DNA from: Ifrita kowaldi
Lineage: Eukaryota > Chordata > Aves > Passeriformes > Cinclosomatidae
NCBI GenBank assembly: GCA_013398055.1
Contig: VZRS01001745.1
Span: 313,581 to 377,580 of the forward strand
Reading direction: 5' to 3'
DNA: 64,000 bases
The notes under the pieces were generated by a model that was given only the letters and a program-made list of their open reading frames with translations, was not told where the DNA came from and searched no databases. The position numbers and the translations under genes are program-made. Shown piece by piece: positions 26,111 through 40,189 of this stretch (within the stretch, counting starts at the first letter, position 1; each line of letters begins with the position of its first letter).

Positions 26111-26213
26111 TCACAGAATCACAGAATGGGTGAGGTTGGAAGCACCACAGTGTGTCATCTGATCCAACCTCCCTGCTCAAGCAGGGTCATCCGAAAGCAC
26201 CTGGCACATCATT
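26111..26213 (-). repeat. CR1 LINE 3' terminal fragment, minus orientation
   Basis: The reverse complement of a CR1 tail begins here as tcacagaatcacagaatggg, followed by gaggttggaagcacc and atctgatccaacctccctgc. Only about 100 bases of the element's 3' end are left. The octamer-type tail (ATTCTGTG repeated) shows its orientation clearly. Confidence 0.9.
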
Positions 26214-29200
26214 TGTTTCTGTCACTCCCTGGAGTTTGCCAGCACTGAGCTGCCTTTCAGCAGAACAGGAAGCTTCAGGTTAGCTGATATTCCTGGTGTG
26301 TGTGTAATTCTCCAAAGTGCTGACAGCTCTGGTTACAATTAGTGGTAATGGCAATGATCTTACTGGCGTTTCCTTTTTACCTCAGCTCTGCTGGGGAAGG
26401 GAGTTGCTGTCGTTCAAAATGGCTCATGGTCAGGCAGAGAGCATGGCAGAGCCAGCCAGGCTCAGGGATGGAGAGCTGGCTGGGAGCATTTTGGCAGGTA
26501 GCTGTCAGGAAGACAAGATCCTCTGAGTTAGGTATTGCAGGCAAAGTCTAGAGATCTAGCAAGATTGTTAGTGGATATTTTTAATAGTAAGACTGGCTCC
26601 TGCACTGTGTGAAACTTGAATTTTTAACAGGGTCTATTAAATACTTGTGGTCCTTTTCCATGTGAATATGTAATCTAGGTCAGTTGGGGTAAGTGTGGCT
26701 TTTTAGAATGAAACTCTCTTTAAAATGACCCAGTAGTGGTGCCAGTGGTTTGCAGGAACTTTTGAGTTGAGATCTCCAGAGATATTTTAATTTTTTTTAG
26801 CTCACAGAAGCGGCAGCAGTAATATAAGTTACGCCTTTTCTACTGCTTTGTGCTAAACAGGTTTCTTCTGTTATTTTCTGCTGTGCAGAATGAAAAGCCC
26901 AGTACTGGAGATGCAGGTTAGCAGTGTGAAAGATTGGGCTCTGAACTCATTGCTCTACTTCACATAAAATGATGATTTGGGAGAGCCAGCTGGGTGTTCC
27001 TTCAGGACTAACATCCCAAGAAACCAGATTTCCCAAGAAATAAAATCTCAGGGCTACCTGCTTGGATGAGAGAAGAACATTTTTTTAGATTTTTCTTCTA
27101 AATATACTTTGTACTCACAGAGGTTTTTTTCAGAGTAGCCCTAGCCATTTTCTTGGTATGTTGCTTTCTTGTTCTAAATCCTTCAGAGGATTCTTCCTTA
27201 AAATGCCCAGATCCAGTCCTGTGCAAGGCAGGAAAGTTTCTAATTTTGTGCTATCACTCATGAAATAACATATTGCTCAGTGGGCATGTAGAGTCAGTTA
27301 ATATCTCTGCATGCAATTGCCTGCTTAATCTTAAAAAAAGCATATATATACTCTCTGCCTGAATGTATATTTGCTTCTGTAGTTAGAGTCACGTATGTTT
27401 TTAAGCTAAGTAAAGTGCTTTCTGTTCTCTACCAGCCAAATTGCTGGTACTCTTTCAACCCTGTTTGGTTAAAACAGCCTTTAACCTTTGCTTGAATACC
27501 TTTTTCTGAAAACAACCTATAATTCATCCCTGCAACAAGATCAGGAGAACTTGGGGTGTGACAAAATGGACATGTAGCTGCCTGGAAACCTTGAGGGAAG
27601 GACAAAGGAGGAAAGATGACTGAAACACAGTAAATGTGAGTCTTGCTGCAGAGCTGGCACTGGTGATTTCCAGGCATGTTGTTTATACTGAGACAATTCC
27701 ATCTCCTCCATACTTGTGCCAGCTTGCATCCAGAGTCCTGCTGAAACTTCTGGCATTTCTTCCTTTCAATGAGAACAGTAGGGGAGGGCTTGGAGGAACC
27801 TTGTCAGCCTCTCCGTCTCCTGCCATAAATTCACTTGAACTGTCACCAGTGTGTTTTTCCTCTCCCCCAGCCAATGTAAAACTCCATCTTCACCTTGCCC
27901 CCTGCCTATGTGTGCTTGTCACAGATTAGCAGTGTTTGCTCTTGACCTTGTATTTCTTCCTTTTCCCAGTGCCTGTTTAAATTAGGGGCTAATCTGTGGA
28001 ATATCTGAAATATGTGGAATATTGTGTTTAATACCAAACTAAAGTGCAACATATTGAGGGGTTTACTCTGGAAGGACCATGAACAGCAAATGGCTCTGCC
28101 GTCAGTGCAGACTGCGTGGTGCAAACAAGTCAAAGGGGGCTTCTGATTTCTGTTTATTCAAATCTCACTCATTTAGTTTGCTCTCCTTTAGTTTGATTTA
28201 TTTGGCAGTAGGTTTTGTGGGGTTCTTTTTGTTCTTTGCAGTGTTTATTGCAAGGTTTCCTTTCGGGTTGCTCTCTGCCCTGTGTGGGTGATGAGTTAGC
28301 ATGGCACAACGTGCGCTGGTGGCAGCAGTGGGTGAACAGAGTCCCTGGCCCCGCCTGCTCCTGCCCACCCTGCTGTCACCTGTACCACAGGCTGAACAGG
28401 CTTTTGGGACATCGAGGGACCTGTGAAGGGTGTAAAGGGAAGAGGAGAGGCAGGGTGGGGTGTATCAGTGTTTCTTTTGGGAGCTGGGATTGTGGCCCAC
28501 AGCATGCCTGTCGCAACAGAAGATGGGGCTCTTCTAAAGTTACTGCTGTGTTCGTTTTGAATTTGTTTTATTGCAGTGCACAGTGACTGATTCTAGTGTG
28601 TGTGCACACAAGTAGTAACAGAGCATTCTTCCCTTAAATCACCTCTAATTTAAATGAACAAGACAGGCAATCTGAAAGAGATGACTGGGAGTCAAAATGG
28701 AGCAAGGAAAGCCAGCTGACTAGTACATTGCACAAAAGATGAGGCAGACCTAAGATCTGATATCTGCCTCTCTGCAACTTTTACCTCATGATCATCCTTC
28801 CTCCTTCCATTTCCCTTTCCTCTGAACTTAAGATTAATTGTGCATTGAAATCATAACAAGAATTTGTGGTGTTAAGAATCTGGCCAACGGAAGAGAAAAA
28901 ATCCTCAAGGAAATTAGCAGTCCACAAGCATTGTCTGTTCCCTAGATATAAATGACTAGGAACTTCCCAGCCAGGGAATGTTTTCCCTTTATTTTCTCTG
29001 CAACTGTCATTATCCTTAGCTAAGCATATTGTAGCACGCTTGTCTCCAAGTCTGTGTTTTTATCACAGAAATCCTGACCCCGCTGAAATCTTCATGGGGC
29101 AGAGATTCCATTTACCCTTTCAGCTTTAATGCCCAACTTCCATGTTTAATGGATGCAGGGAATACGTGCTTGTTCTCCAGTAAACAAATAGGTAAAGGCA

Positions 29201-32200
29201 ACCATTGTATCTTGCCTGCAGCCCCAGTCTGCTTTTGCTTGTCCTGGCTTGTCACAGAGATTACCTGTGACAGACAAGAGAATTTGTCAGAAAATGGTTT
29301 CTGAAACAGATATTGCAGTGTAAGGATAGGAGGTAGAGTGCAGAGTAAAGATAGCTGACTGAAGCAAAAGAGGTCCAAGGAAGGCATTAGGACCAACTTT
29401 CCAGCTGTTCTGAGCACTGGCCTATTGTGGGATCTCTCTGGTGAGAAGCTTCTAAGCAAGTCAGACAGTCATTTTGGTTGTGCTGGAGGGTGAGGAACGA
29501 ACTGGAGGTTTCTAAAGGTGTTTTTTCTAGACCTATTTTCTTGTATCATTGGTAGTTTTTTTTAAAAACATGTTTCTCACCTGTCCTGGAGGTGAAGAGA
29601 GATTATTGAGCCTTTAGTCCTCCTCCACAAAGCTTCCACCGGTGGAATTAGGAGGGTGGTGAGCATCCAAGTGGTGAATCGAAGACAGTCCTTTAAGGAT
29701 ATTTTATCTGCCCTTTCATTCAGTCCAGGAAACATGTTCTCTGTGGTGCTTTAAAGTCTAGGCAAAGCTGGAGCTTACCTAGGAAAAGGCCTGATTCAAA
29801 CTAGCTGTTGCTGGAGAGGTAGAAAGAAAACAACCAGTGGGGGCAGAAACATTGTCTTTAGAGGATGGTGGAAGGCTGTGCACAATTGTTGACTGCTCCT
29901 TCAGGTAGCTTCCTTCTGCCAGACATGCTTGTGACATTATTCCTGTGAATTAGAGTACTTTCTGTCTCTTCAGTTTACATAATTGGGGATCATGAATGAG
30001 TTTCGTGTCCACCACCCCTTCTGTTTTCTCAGTTCCTCTTGGCCTTTCATGTCTCTTCTGCATTGCGTCAGTGCCTCCTGGCAAATTCCGTCTATGTCTG
30101 TCTCTCAGATAGAGCCAAGTGTGTGTCTGGCCTTGAGAAATAATCATAAATTTTGTTCTGGCAGGAGGAGAGGCCAGGACAATCCAGTTTAGATTTGAAC
30201 GTGTAGTTCAAGGTGTTTTAGGGATTTCATATCACTTAACCCATACCCTCCAGGCATCACTTATGTCTGACATGTAGATCAGACTGGAGGAATAAGAGGA
30301 ATGGATTGCTCAGTGCACCAAAAGAAGGTTTTGAAGCAAACCTGTGTCTTTAAAGAGAGTGCCTTCTAATAAATGTTATCTGCAGAGAAATACACCAGCC
30401 CCTGCATAAGTAGTTAATGTTACTGCTTCAGTGTTGGCTCATAAAACAACTTTATCGCCTCTATGACGATAATGATTAACAAGCTGATTTACAAGGGTGG
30501 GGTCACAAAGCCATTTGGCAAATTTAGCTTGTCTCACAGTGGCAGGAATACAGAACCTGAGTTTTACGGTATTTTTACCACTTTACTTGGAATACCTTAA
30601 CCCTGGTGGCCAGGCTCTTAAGCAGAGCAGTAGCAGCAGGTTCTCCTTTATGAGGATAATAACCAGGGTTTCCTCCAGTGCTTCTGGTGCATGAGGAAAT
30701 TGCAGGTCTCAATCTGAGGATTCAGGAGTGCTGGGCATGTTTCACAAGTTCCTGTCTCAGTGTTTATTCCTTGATCACTTAGGCACAGTGAAGTGACAGT
30801 GTTCCCAGACACACTGCTACATGATGCCTCCGCTTGATTGCCCCTCATGCCAGAGCTGGCAGAATATCTACCTAGAGATGTGTAGATATATCCTCCTACT
30901 CTTAGATTCTGGATAGCTTCTATTAAAATATCCTTCATCTGTTGATTCTCCATTATCTTGGATCTTAATAAAGTATTGTTTTGTTTAGACTGTGTCAGGT
31001 TGTACTTTTATTATCATATGGTAGGAATTACTCAGAGTAGCAGATTTAATTTCAAAACTATTTTAATCCAGAAGCACTTTATGTGGTTGTAATATATCAT
31101 GACACTGTTGAGAATCTGGACTTCCTAACCTTGGCAGTTTCTCACATTGAGCAGAGCAGTGTATCTGAAAGCTCAGCAAGCTGTGTTCCCTTTACTGTCT
31201 GTTCTGACAGTCCTAATGCAGGTGATCAAAGGTATTTATGATCTCCATGCTGTGTAAACATCTACTACACTTTTAGAAGTTGGTAAAAATCCACAGACAA
31301 AGTAGGAGTTTTGATGACTCTCACTCAAATTCTCAGCATAAACTCCTGCACGGATGGAGGTCTTACTCAGTACCTTTTGCTTCTTAGCTAGCATTGCTGA
31401 CAGAAGCCCTGCCCTCAAAACACTCACTGCCCTCAGAAATGTCTGAAAACTGTTTTTTCTTTTCTGTCCAGAAAGTTCATCACATCTGATAGACTTCAGT
31501 ACTGATTTATGTGGCCACAAATACCCGATGCAAAGTTCGGGTATTTCTGTGGCCACCTATATCTAATAGGTGGGTGGAAGGCTATTGGAGGTGTTACTTG
31601 AAGCAGTAGTGGATTGCAGCTAACTCATTTGTCCTTCTGTTTCTACACATCTGTCCCCTCGTTCCCCCTAAAGTTGTTGGGATATTACATCTTTGGAAAC
31701 GACCCAGTCTGAGTTTGGAGGGGTCTCCCATGCTTGCCTTGTCCAATCAGTATTTGATTGCTTTTCAGTTAGTTCCAGCCAGAGGCTTCTATTAATGTCT
31801 TTTCTAATTTGAACAACGCTCAGGAACTGGAACAAACTCTAATTCTGTGATAAGGCTTTTTCATGCCTAGATTTTGGTCTTGCTCTGTTTCCCAAACAGA
31901 AAGTTATTGTAAGTCATGAGTTTAGGATACCATCTCTCTGGGTTAAAACTCCCAACAGACTTGGGAAGTTTTGCCACTGTTCCCTTGGCCACTTTTCTAG
32001 TTTGGTTCTTAATATGAAAACATATATTGCAACACCATGGTCACTACATTGCTCTCCCATGGGACTGGTTTGTGCAACCCTCCTCCATGCTGGTAAGTAG
32101 GTTCTCATGCAAGGAGTCTTTGTTGACTGAAAAGGCAAGACAGAGTGACTTGACTTCTCTGCTGTGTGTAATGGGGGCTGGGGGTTTGTGCTGCAAGGCT

Positions 32201-35038
32201 GGGGCTGGGCACTGGGGCCTTCAGAGGTGGACTTCTGCCAGCACTGTGCTCGGCCCAGGGAGCTGGGATGAGGGTCAGGACAGAGCTGTAACTCAGCCTG
32301 TGTCAAAGATGAGGGGACTGCCTCTCCTCCAGTGCAGGGCAGTGTTGCGGGCTCAGAAATGTGTTGTGAAGGTCGGGCACAGGGACACCAGTCAGAGGCC
32401 CTGGGCAACACCCGCTGCTTCTGAAAGTTGTCTGTGAACAGCAGCCCTGTTGTGCACACAGTGGGCCACTGAGGAGGATTTCTCTGGCTTGGAGGATTCT
32501 CTACTCTGTGGCCTTTGCAGTTCTTGTTCTCTGGGGAGAGCTGGCTTCCCATTTGTTTGTGAAAACATCACCTTGATAGAGCAAGGGAACTATGAGTAAC
32601 TTCCAGTCTTTGAATAGAAGGATCAGGAAACCTCTGGGGGCCAGCAGCCCTCCTGACACATAGTTAAACTTTGACTGATCACACATTGCCCTCATAATCA
32701 TATTAATGTGATGTATCCAAAGGGACTTCAACTTGCACCATAGCCACCACTGCCTTTTATCTTCTGTCTTCCTGGTGTGTCAGGAAACACATAATGCAGT
32801 GTGTGTCCTGTCTTCCCACTGCACAAGACTCTTGCAGCCTTTGTCAGCATTGGTTTGTCTGCTGGTGTTTGGCAGTCCCTGTATTTCCCCCTCACCTCAT
32901 TCATTCTGAGCAATTGTTTCTTCAGGATTATACTGCTCCCCAGCTGAACAGTAGCACAAAGATATACCAAGAAGAAAGTTTGGTTAACCTTTATTCATAG
33001 CTTTGACTTGTATGAGAAGCCTCTGTTTCAGAAATCATCTAAAATAATTGTGCCACCACCCTTTCAGCACTTGTTCAGATACTGTGTACCCCTTTTGCTT
33101 CTCCCATTGCTGCAGACAAGTCTCTGCCTTCCCCTCTTGCTTTCCAGTACAATTTTTGCTTTCCCAAGCCAGGTGCAGGAGGCTGGGCACTGGGGCACGT
33201 AGCTGCTCCTGCTGCATTTCCTGGCTTCTCCTCTCCCTTCCCTGGCAGCCGTGGCACCTGCAGCCAAACTCTGGCCAGAGGGATGCTCTCTGCAGTGTGG
33301 GCAGGGAGCCTGTATGGGAGGCTCCTCCAAAACACAGCTTGTCCCATTTCAGGTGGGAGATATGTGGCAGTTACTGTAAAAAGCAGTGTTTGCTTTGTTG
33401 GTTTAAATTGTAAGTGCTTTGAGGGCAGGGCCTGGCTTTTATGTATGCACATGTGGGTGTGTATTTTTATACAGTTCTTAATGTGACACACACAGGAGCT
33501 GCTGTGTGCCAAGCCATGGCTTTCTGTCTTGTGGAAGCTTAGAGAAATGATTTTCCTAATCCAGAGAGATGAACAGTGATTCTCATCTGAGCACTGGAGC
33601 TATTCAGGGACACAACTTGCTTTGGACCTCTGGACACAGCTTTTTTCCTTCTGTTATCACCAAGTAGTGTACCCTAGTATATTCTGGGTACAGCAGCAAT
33701 AAGCATGGCTCTGTGTCCACAATGATGTTGGGATGGAGTCCTTGACCAGTTAAGGAAGAAGAAGCTGCATTGTACCCTCTGTCAATTGCTGACTGGGATG
33801 CCATCATTAATCACCTCTCACCCATAGTTTTGACCATTTAAACAATTGCTTGCTCTACAAAGAGTTTGGATTCGAAAACAGACCTTGCTCTTTATGTGTG
33901 CTGTAGGTAGAAGAGAATCAGAACTCAGCAAAATTTTAATTTGTTTTAAGCTTGATGCTTTTTTCTTTTTAACAGACAGGAATATATTTTTAAGCCTTTG
34001 CCAAGTGTATGCTGAGACATCCCCTATGTTAAAGGGATAAGTCAAGGGTGAAAATTTTGCTTTCTGTTCCTTTGGCATACTCTTAACTTAGTTTTGTGCT
34101 AAATTGCCACGCTTCTGAAATGTGATGTACTTTTCTGCAGCTTGTAGTGTGTGATTTCACAGTTTCTCTGTTTTGTAAACTTATTTTGTAAACTGAAATG
34201 TTCTTAGGAAAGGTTCAGGTCAAAGCTTAGGAGTGACTCCAGCAGTGAGAACAGACGTGTGCTGGATTAGACTGCATGGGGGCTGTGAAGTCTTCCATCA
34301 CTGAAAGGCTTTAGGAACAGATAGAGCTGTAAAGAGTGATACAAATATTACTGGCTCTCCAAGACAGCCTCTTGAGGTCTTCCTTTTCCTCCCATAATTT
34401 CCGTGATATCTGGATAATGCATTACAGTTGACTATCGCATTTCTATTCTTTAATCAGTTGTGTTTCCTTGAAACGCAAAATCAGATTCCAGCATCAGCTG
34501 GGAACATCCTGGGTCTCTTCCATCATGGTTCTGGGATATCTGAACTGACTGACTCTGGACCTCTGGCCGTCACAGGGGAAGTTTTGACACCTTTGATTAC
34601 ATGTTCTATGCTCTTTTTCCCAAGCCATAAAACACTCACTGCAGAACTGTTACCACAAAACAGTGAGTAGACAGCAGGTAGACTTGGGACAGCAAGTAGA
34701 AGTCTTCCTTTCTGCTTGCCTAGCATAAATGGAGATGAGGATTTTATTCTTATTAGCTACAAACAAGAATGAGAAAAAACTAAAAGGAAAAATCGTCCTG
34801 TGCACAGAGCCTTGAGGTCTCTGATGAAACAAAATAACACAAAATTTACAGATGCTAAAACCAGTGATAACATCAATTTGATGCTGCATTTTGTCTTCCT
34901 TCTATAATACAGTAAAATGGCCTGTAATTCACATTGCAAAATTGGCATGCGTGGCTCTTTGAAGATATCATCTTCCTTGTATGTCTGCAGTGGCCAGAGT
35001 AACAAGCCCACCCACTACAGTGCTACAAGAAGCCATAC

Positions 35039-35053
35039 AAATAAATAAATAAA
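35039..35053 (+). repeat. (AAAT)n short microsatellite
   Basis: Just under four tandem AAAT units. It is too short to be functionally informative and is listed only for completeness. Confidence 0.8.
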
Positions 35054-37221
35054 GAGGGACAAATAACGGCATCTCCTCGGGGCAGATACCCACTCGCTGC
35101 GTCTTGCTTAGGTTGTGAACTCTTCAGCACAGGAAAGCTTTTGTTCCTTGTACAGTCTTAAATTTCCCCCCAGTGCTTAGGAAGCTAATAGATTACGATA
35201 ATTGTGTTTAATTTTATTATATAAAATGTTACTTCAATTCAGAGATTTAAATCATTGCTGACAGTGACATTAGTTCAGATTTAGAGAGTTTGTTAGCAGT
35301 GTGCTTTTAGCCTGGCATTTTAAGCTGAGCACTTGTGGCCTGAGGTGGCTGCTATAGCATGAAAATTCTCCGGAAAATTTGTATGCATTGTGGTTTATTA
35401 TCTTTGTCCATGTATTTCATCTGTTAGTGCCTAAGTGGGTTTTTGGAGGGTGATTGTAGCCTTGTCACTAGCTGGGTGGCTTCACTGTTTCATTCTTTCT
35501 GTTTATTGAATATTGTCAACTTCTGTGTCTTTCCCTACTCCCAGCTTGTGTGGCTTTCAGACCCTCTGTAACTGTGGAGTCTGCAAGCAAACTATTTCTT
35601 CCTTCAAAATGATAAACAAACCCCAGCCTAGGGGAGCTAAATTAACTTCTGACCATCTGTTAGAAGGTTGGCAGTATCACTACCTTGAACTATGGCTTCA
35701 TTTTTGTATTTCATGCGGTAGCTTCTCTGCATTGTTTACATTGTGGTTGAAGGGGATCTTCCTATACCAGGATGCAATAGGAACGTCAGTTTTCCTCTGA
35801 CATGACCAGATGTCCTATCTGCAGTAGTAGCAATAACATTGCTGCTTCCTGTTGTTGCAGGTGTTGTTAGCAGGCTGGAGCTGAAGGCAAAGAAGGGGCA
35901 CATTTCAGCCCATGCCATTCCGTGCCATCAACACCGGTACTCCCCATGCACCTCCTTTTCCAGGCGTACTTGTTAGTAGTGGCTTTCTTGGCTAGTGGGC
36001 AGGAAGTTGCCCTGGAACACAAATTTATTTCCTTACTATCTGGCATTTGCTTCCAGACTCTCTGTTGTTCTTCTCTGCCTTGATGTCTCTGCTTTCTCTA
36101 GATTTGTTTACACTAGACCCAAATTACAAGTGGTGTGTTACCATATTTAGGGAAGGGGTGCCTGAACTGAGTCTGACACTCTTTTAAATGTAAAACTCCC
36201 CACTCTTGGGTTTCAGGGCACAGCCCTGTGCAAGTCTTCAGTCAGCAATTACTGCATTCTTTCTCCTTTTATAACAGGGGGTTGCTATCAAATCCCATGA
36301 CACATTTCTATCACTAATCTGGCAAGCTGCCATTCAGACCACAGGAAGCCCAGGAGAGAAGAATATACACTTAGGGCCTTATTCCATCTTCATTATTCCC
36401 TACAGCAGCAGAATTCGTTAAAGTCTCTAGAAGTTTGATCTGAACGGAAAGTATTTTGCCTGAATAGCACCCCTTATTGAGGCATTGTCTCCAAGTCACA
36501 AATTTAGATGAGTGTTGTGGTTAGCAGTTTAATGTATATGGCTTGGCCATTTCTTCCACACCAACACAAGGAGTGCTAATCACTTCTAATGGTCTAGCAG
36601 GATTCTCTGGGACTTCTTGGGGAAAAAAAAAACAGTTCCTCTTCAAGACTTTAGCTAAGAAGTTATTCATTTTGGCAAGGAGCAGAACATTATATTTGAA
36701 TGGTTTTCAATGGGAAACACAGTCCTACTAAAGGACTAAAGCCAGGGCTCTGTTCACAAAATATATGCAGAAAACTTGTACTTTGGAGGAAAAGAAACAA
36801 AGACAAAACTGTGATATGTGCATAAAAAGTAAAAAGAAGTGAAAATTATAAGGCAGTATTCATAGCTGTCAGAGATAACGTGGAAGCCTTAAACTCCTTT
36901 CCTATTGACTTCTTTGTGCCTTATTGTATGAATGCATTGTTGTACTTAAAATGACTACTAATATTTTATATTATTGCCATGTAGAAACTTACAAAGTGAT
37001 AGTAAGTTACTTTTCATGTTCAGATCATTGTTGGTTCATTGACTACTATTATCACTTGTGTTTTCATGGAGCTACAATTGTTGCGAAGTAACTTTCCTAT
37101 TGTTTTAACCAACAGCACGTAGCTGTACTTCAGTAGTAATAAATATTATCTCAGTCCTTCAGGGCATTCTGGTTATTTCTGGGGGGTTCATTCAATGTTG
37201 TCTTCTCATTCCTCTCTTCAG

Positions 37222-37379
37222 GTTATTGAAGGAAAGCTGGCTCCTTTTTTGGGGAAGGTGATCAAGTTTGCCACCTCTCACGTGTACAGCTGCAGCCTTT
37301 GTAGCCAAAAGGGTTTCATCTGTGAGATTTGCAACAATGGAGAAATCCTTTACCCCTTTGAAGACATTTCTACAAGCAG
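37222..37379 (+). CDS. PLEKHM3: PLEKHM3 coding exon: second zinc knuckle of the RH domain
   Basis: This exon starts in phase 0 (VIEGKLAPFLGKVIKFATSH) and ends with two bases of an Arg codon. It encodes 52 full codons. The zinc-ligand pattern is clear: YSCSLCSQKGF then ICEICNNGE, a CxxC followed about eight residues later by a second CxxC. The family hallmark YPFED comes next. In Rubicon-type RH domains this pair of CxxC motifs joins the CESC and CPRC motifs of the following exon to build the C-terminal zinc cluster. The acceptor (CCTCTCTTCAG) is strong. The donor GTACTC at 37380 is weak at +4 to +6. If the donor were ignored, the frame would run 12 more residues and stop at 37417-37419, removing the last zinc motifs. 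Confidence 0.95.
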
Positions 37380-39848
37380 GTACTCCAGTGTGGTAATGTC
37401 AGTCATACATTTGATTTGAGTGTTAAAGCCTTGAGGCTTCTCAGCCTCATGACCTTTTATTTAAAGAATTAGGGACTAGATTCCACTAATGCACATTTCT
37501 GGGCGGCTGCAGTAGATCACTGCTCCAGGGAGGCCACCATGAACAAATGTGGAAACAAATGAGAAGTGCTACTTCCCAAAGCCCTGTAAGTCTCAGAATA
37601 GCTGTTCAAAAAGGGAAGAGTCCCCAGTATCATCACACAGTGTGATTTATCCAAAGTTCTTCTGAGTTTGTACAGTGTTCTGAAAAGCCAAATGACTTCT
37701 CTGGAGTTATCACAGACATCTTTCTGTTCTCTGGTGTCACTGGGCCCATAATGTACTGGGATCATCCATTATAAAACAATGACCATCTATTCTGAAGTGT
37801 CTTTCCCATGAAATGTTAGGGCTAGTGCTCTGCTCTGTATCTGCTTATTCCTCTGTGCCTGTGTATGCAGGTTGGTTTTTTTAATGACATTGCTATTCTC
37901 AGGTGGCTACAAAGTTAGTATAAGTGTATGCCAGTCCTAAACTGAACAAAAGAAACTTTATTTCACATCGTGTAGAGTACTGGATGCCAGGTCAGGGACA
38001 GGAGTCACATGGAAAACCTAGAAGCAAAATGCAGGAAGCCAAAGCAGACTTGGCAACACAGCAGTGTTACTACTCTTTTTCAGTAGTGTCTTGGATTTTG
38101 CATAAAGGAGATATAATTTTTTTCCATCCTTCACATAAAGACAGTATATATGACAGTACAGCATTCCTCCACAGATAAGTACTGTTTTGACTGTTTCAAA
38201 TACAGTCATTGTAATTTGTTCTCTGAAGTGTACATTTGAAAGGGGGAAAAAATCAAGGACTCACCTTTGGAAACAATCAGAACCAGCGATTAAAAGGGTT
38301 TGTTTAAAGGGTTTGTTAAGAATTTGATTCCCTTGTGTGCACAAAGATGTTAAATTACAAGTAACCAAGGATTACTCTTAAGGAATTTTCAGTCTGATCT
38401 GAATTTCAAAGATCGTTTGCACATTGTTTTTCCAGAGTCTTATTCTAAAAAATGACAAAGCAGTGGATAAAAGCTAAACAAGGTGTACAGCTGAGCTCTA
38501 TAAACAATTTTAAATAAAGAATGTATCTAGGGTGCATGATGAAATAGGCTGAGTTAAAAAGAAAGACTAAGATGGCATAAAACATAAGATGTCTCTTGAG
38601 ACTGCATAAAAGGTGATTGAAGATATTCCTGAAAGATTAATGAGAATGTAAAGGAACATTTAGAAAGGCAAGTTTACTTTAAAATTTGATTTGTCTGGGG
38701 GATTTTTGGTCACAAAAACATTATTGGGTGTATATTGTTTCCCCGGCCTTCAGCTGAGATCAGACATACCTTGCAAATACAGAGCTTAAAACCTTCTGGA
38801 ATCAAATAGAATTTGTCAGCAGCTCAAGGCAACAGAAGCTGCTCTAGCCCCTGTTTTTATGTGAATTAGAAGCCAGAAAGGACTTTTCTTCATGTTTCAC
38901 AAATACAAAGTTATGGTTGATGTCATGCCAAAGACAGCGGTCTTTGTTAATGGTTTTAATTAAAACACAATCAGCATGCAAGGTTCTCCAATATTTCTCT
39001 TTCTTATTTTGTCATTCTGCTTACTCCTTTTGTATTCCTTATAACTGAACCTTGTTTTTATCCCCAGCATTTTTTATTTCCCTTCCTAGTTGGTTTTCTC
39101 ATCTCATTACTACACATGCACCTATGTGGAACTAACCAGATTATTTCAGTTCCATATTTTTGCTCTGGAGGCAAGCTATGCCAACAGAGGAGCTTGTACA
39201 GCTCCATCAGCTCCAAAGCAGTGAGGGAGAAGGCCAGGTGGAGGGGTTTTGTGTTTGTTTCCATCTCTTGAAGATGAGAGAGGTTTCTGAAGTAGGTGTA
39301 CTGACTGCTACAAAGACAAGTGTAAGGGGAGGAGGCTAGTTAGAAATAGGGAGATGTACAGAGTGACCTGTGGCAAATGGAATGGCAAGTCCAAAAGGTT
39401 CATGTGAAGATTTGTAATTACACCTGAAAATTCTGATGATGTGTTCAGCTTTCCTTGTCAGTTGTCATCCGGAGATCTGAGTAAACAGCTCAAATTGTGA
39501 TTTAGTTGTACTATTCTGAGTCTGCAGTGTACCGAGATAATTGACTACAACTCCCTTTTCTCCATCCTGGTTTTCTGGAATTGCTATCTACAGCAGAGCA
39601 TTCATATTTTGTACACAGTACTGGACTGCCAGGTCCCCTGCTGAAGCTGGTGAGTTAAGGAGGAAAGAGCTGCTGAACTCTGAAGACCATGTTTTTCATT
39701 TTGCATTTGAATGATGTTTGTTCACTTTTGAGCTGTTAACTCTACCAGCAAACTGGGCTCTTAGGCTAGAAATATTCAAAAGCTGGTGCATGAAATCTTT
39801 TGCAGACTTGAGCTCTGTGCTGCCCGTTTGAAAAGTGAAGCCTGCTTT

Positions 39849-39872
39849 TGTGTGTGTGTGTATGTATGTATG
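39849..39872 (+). repeat. (TG)6(TATG)3 microsatellite
   Basis: Six TG units are followed directly by three TATG units. This compound arrangement is common where a TG repeat has mutated and the new unit has expanded. It may be polymorphic between individuals. Confidence 0.9.
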
Positions 39873-40189
39873 TCTGTGCTGAGCTGGCATTTGGTTTTTT
39901 GGCTACCTCCCTGACCTTTTTTGCACTTTGGAGAGAAGAGTGACAGCTGTCAGAGTGGCCATTACAATTTCAAGGTGGCTCTCAGTTGGCTGTTAACTTT
40001 CCATCCTCATGGTCTCTCAGATCAGCTTTGAGGTGAAGAGATTGTTTCTCTCCAAAATATTCTCAGCAGTTTCTGGCACAGTGTTCAGCAGGAATTTATG
40101 AAGGATGGGTATTCTTTAGATAGATACAGCTGAGAGAAAAAGAGGGCCCCTCTTGAGGGCTGGAGTTTCTCTTTGGTCTGGTTATTTGC

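Larger units (their letters stand above)
20190..37221 (+). other. PLEKHM3: PLEKHM3 intron (about 17 kb, the largest here)
   Basis: This intron runs from GTAAGT to CTCTTCAG. Two CR1 fragments (about 23510-23748 plus, 26111-26213 minus) are recognisable. A short (AAAT)n run lies at 35039-35053. A GC-richer patch at about 32150-32430 carries overlapping open frames on both strands (212 residues minus, 136 residues plus), with no known resemblance. Around 24200-24560 the sequence is AT-rich with many homeodomain-like cores. I recognise nothing else in 20200-23500, 26250-32000 or 32600-37200. Confidence 0.85.

Noticed and set aside
31914..32552. 212-codon minus-strand open frame as a gene
   Set aside because: It lies inside a PLEKHM3 intron, overlaps open frames on the other strand, and shows no recognisable domain, signal or splice partner.
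38287..38318. Repeated AAAGGGTTTGTT unit
   Set aside because: Two imperfect copies of about 13 bases only; too short to call a repeat element.
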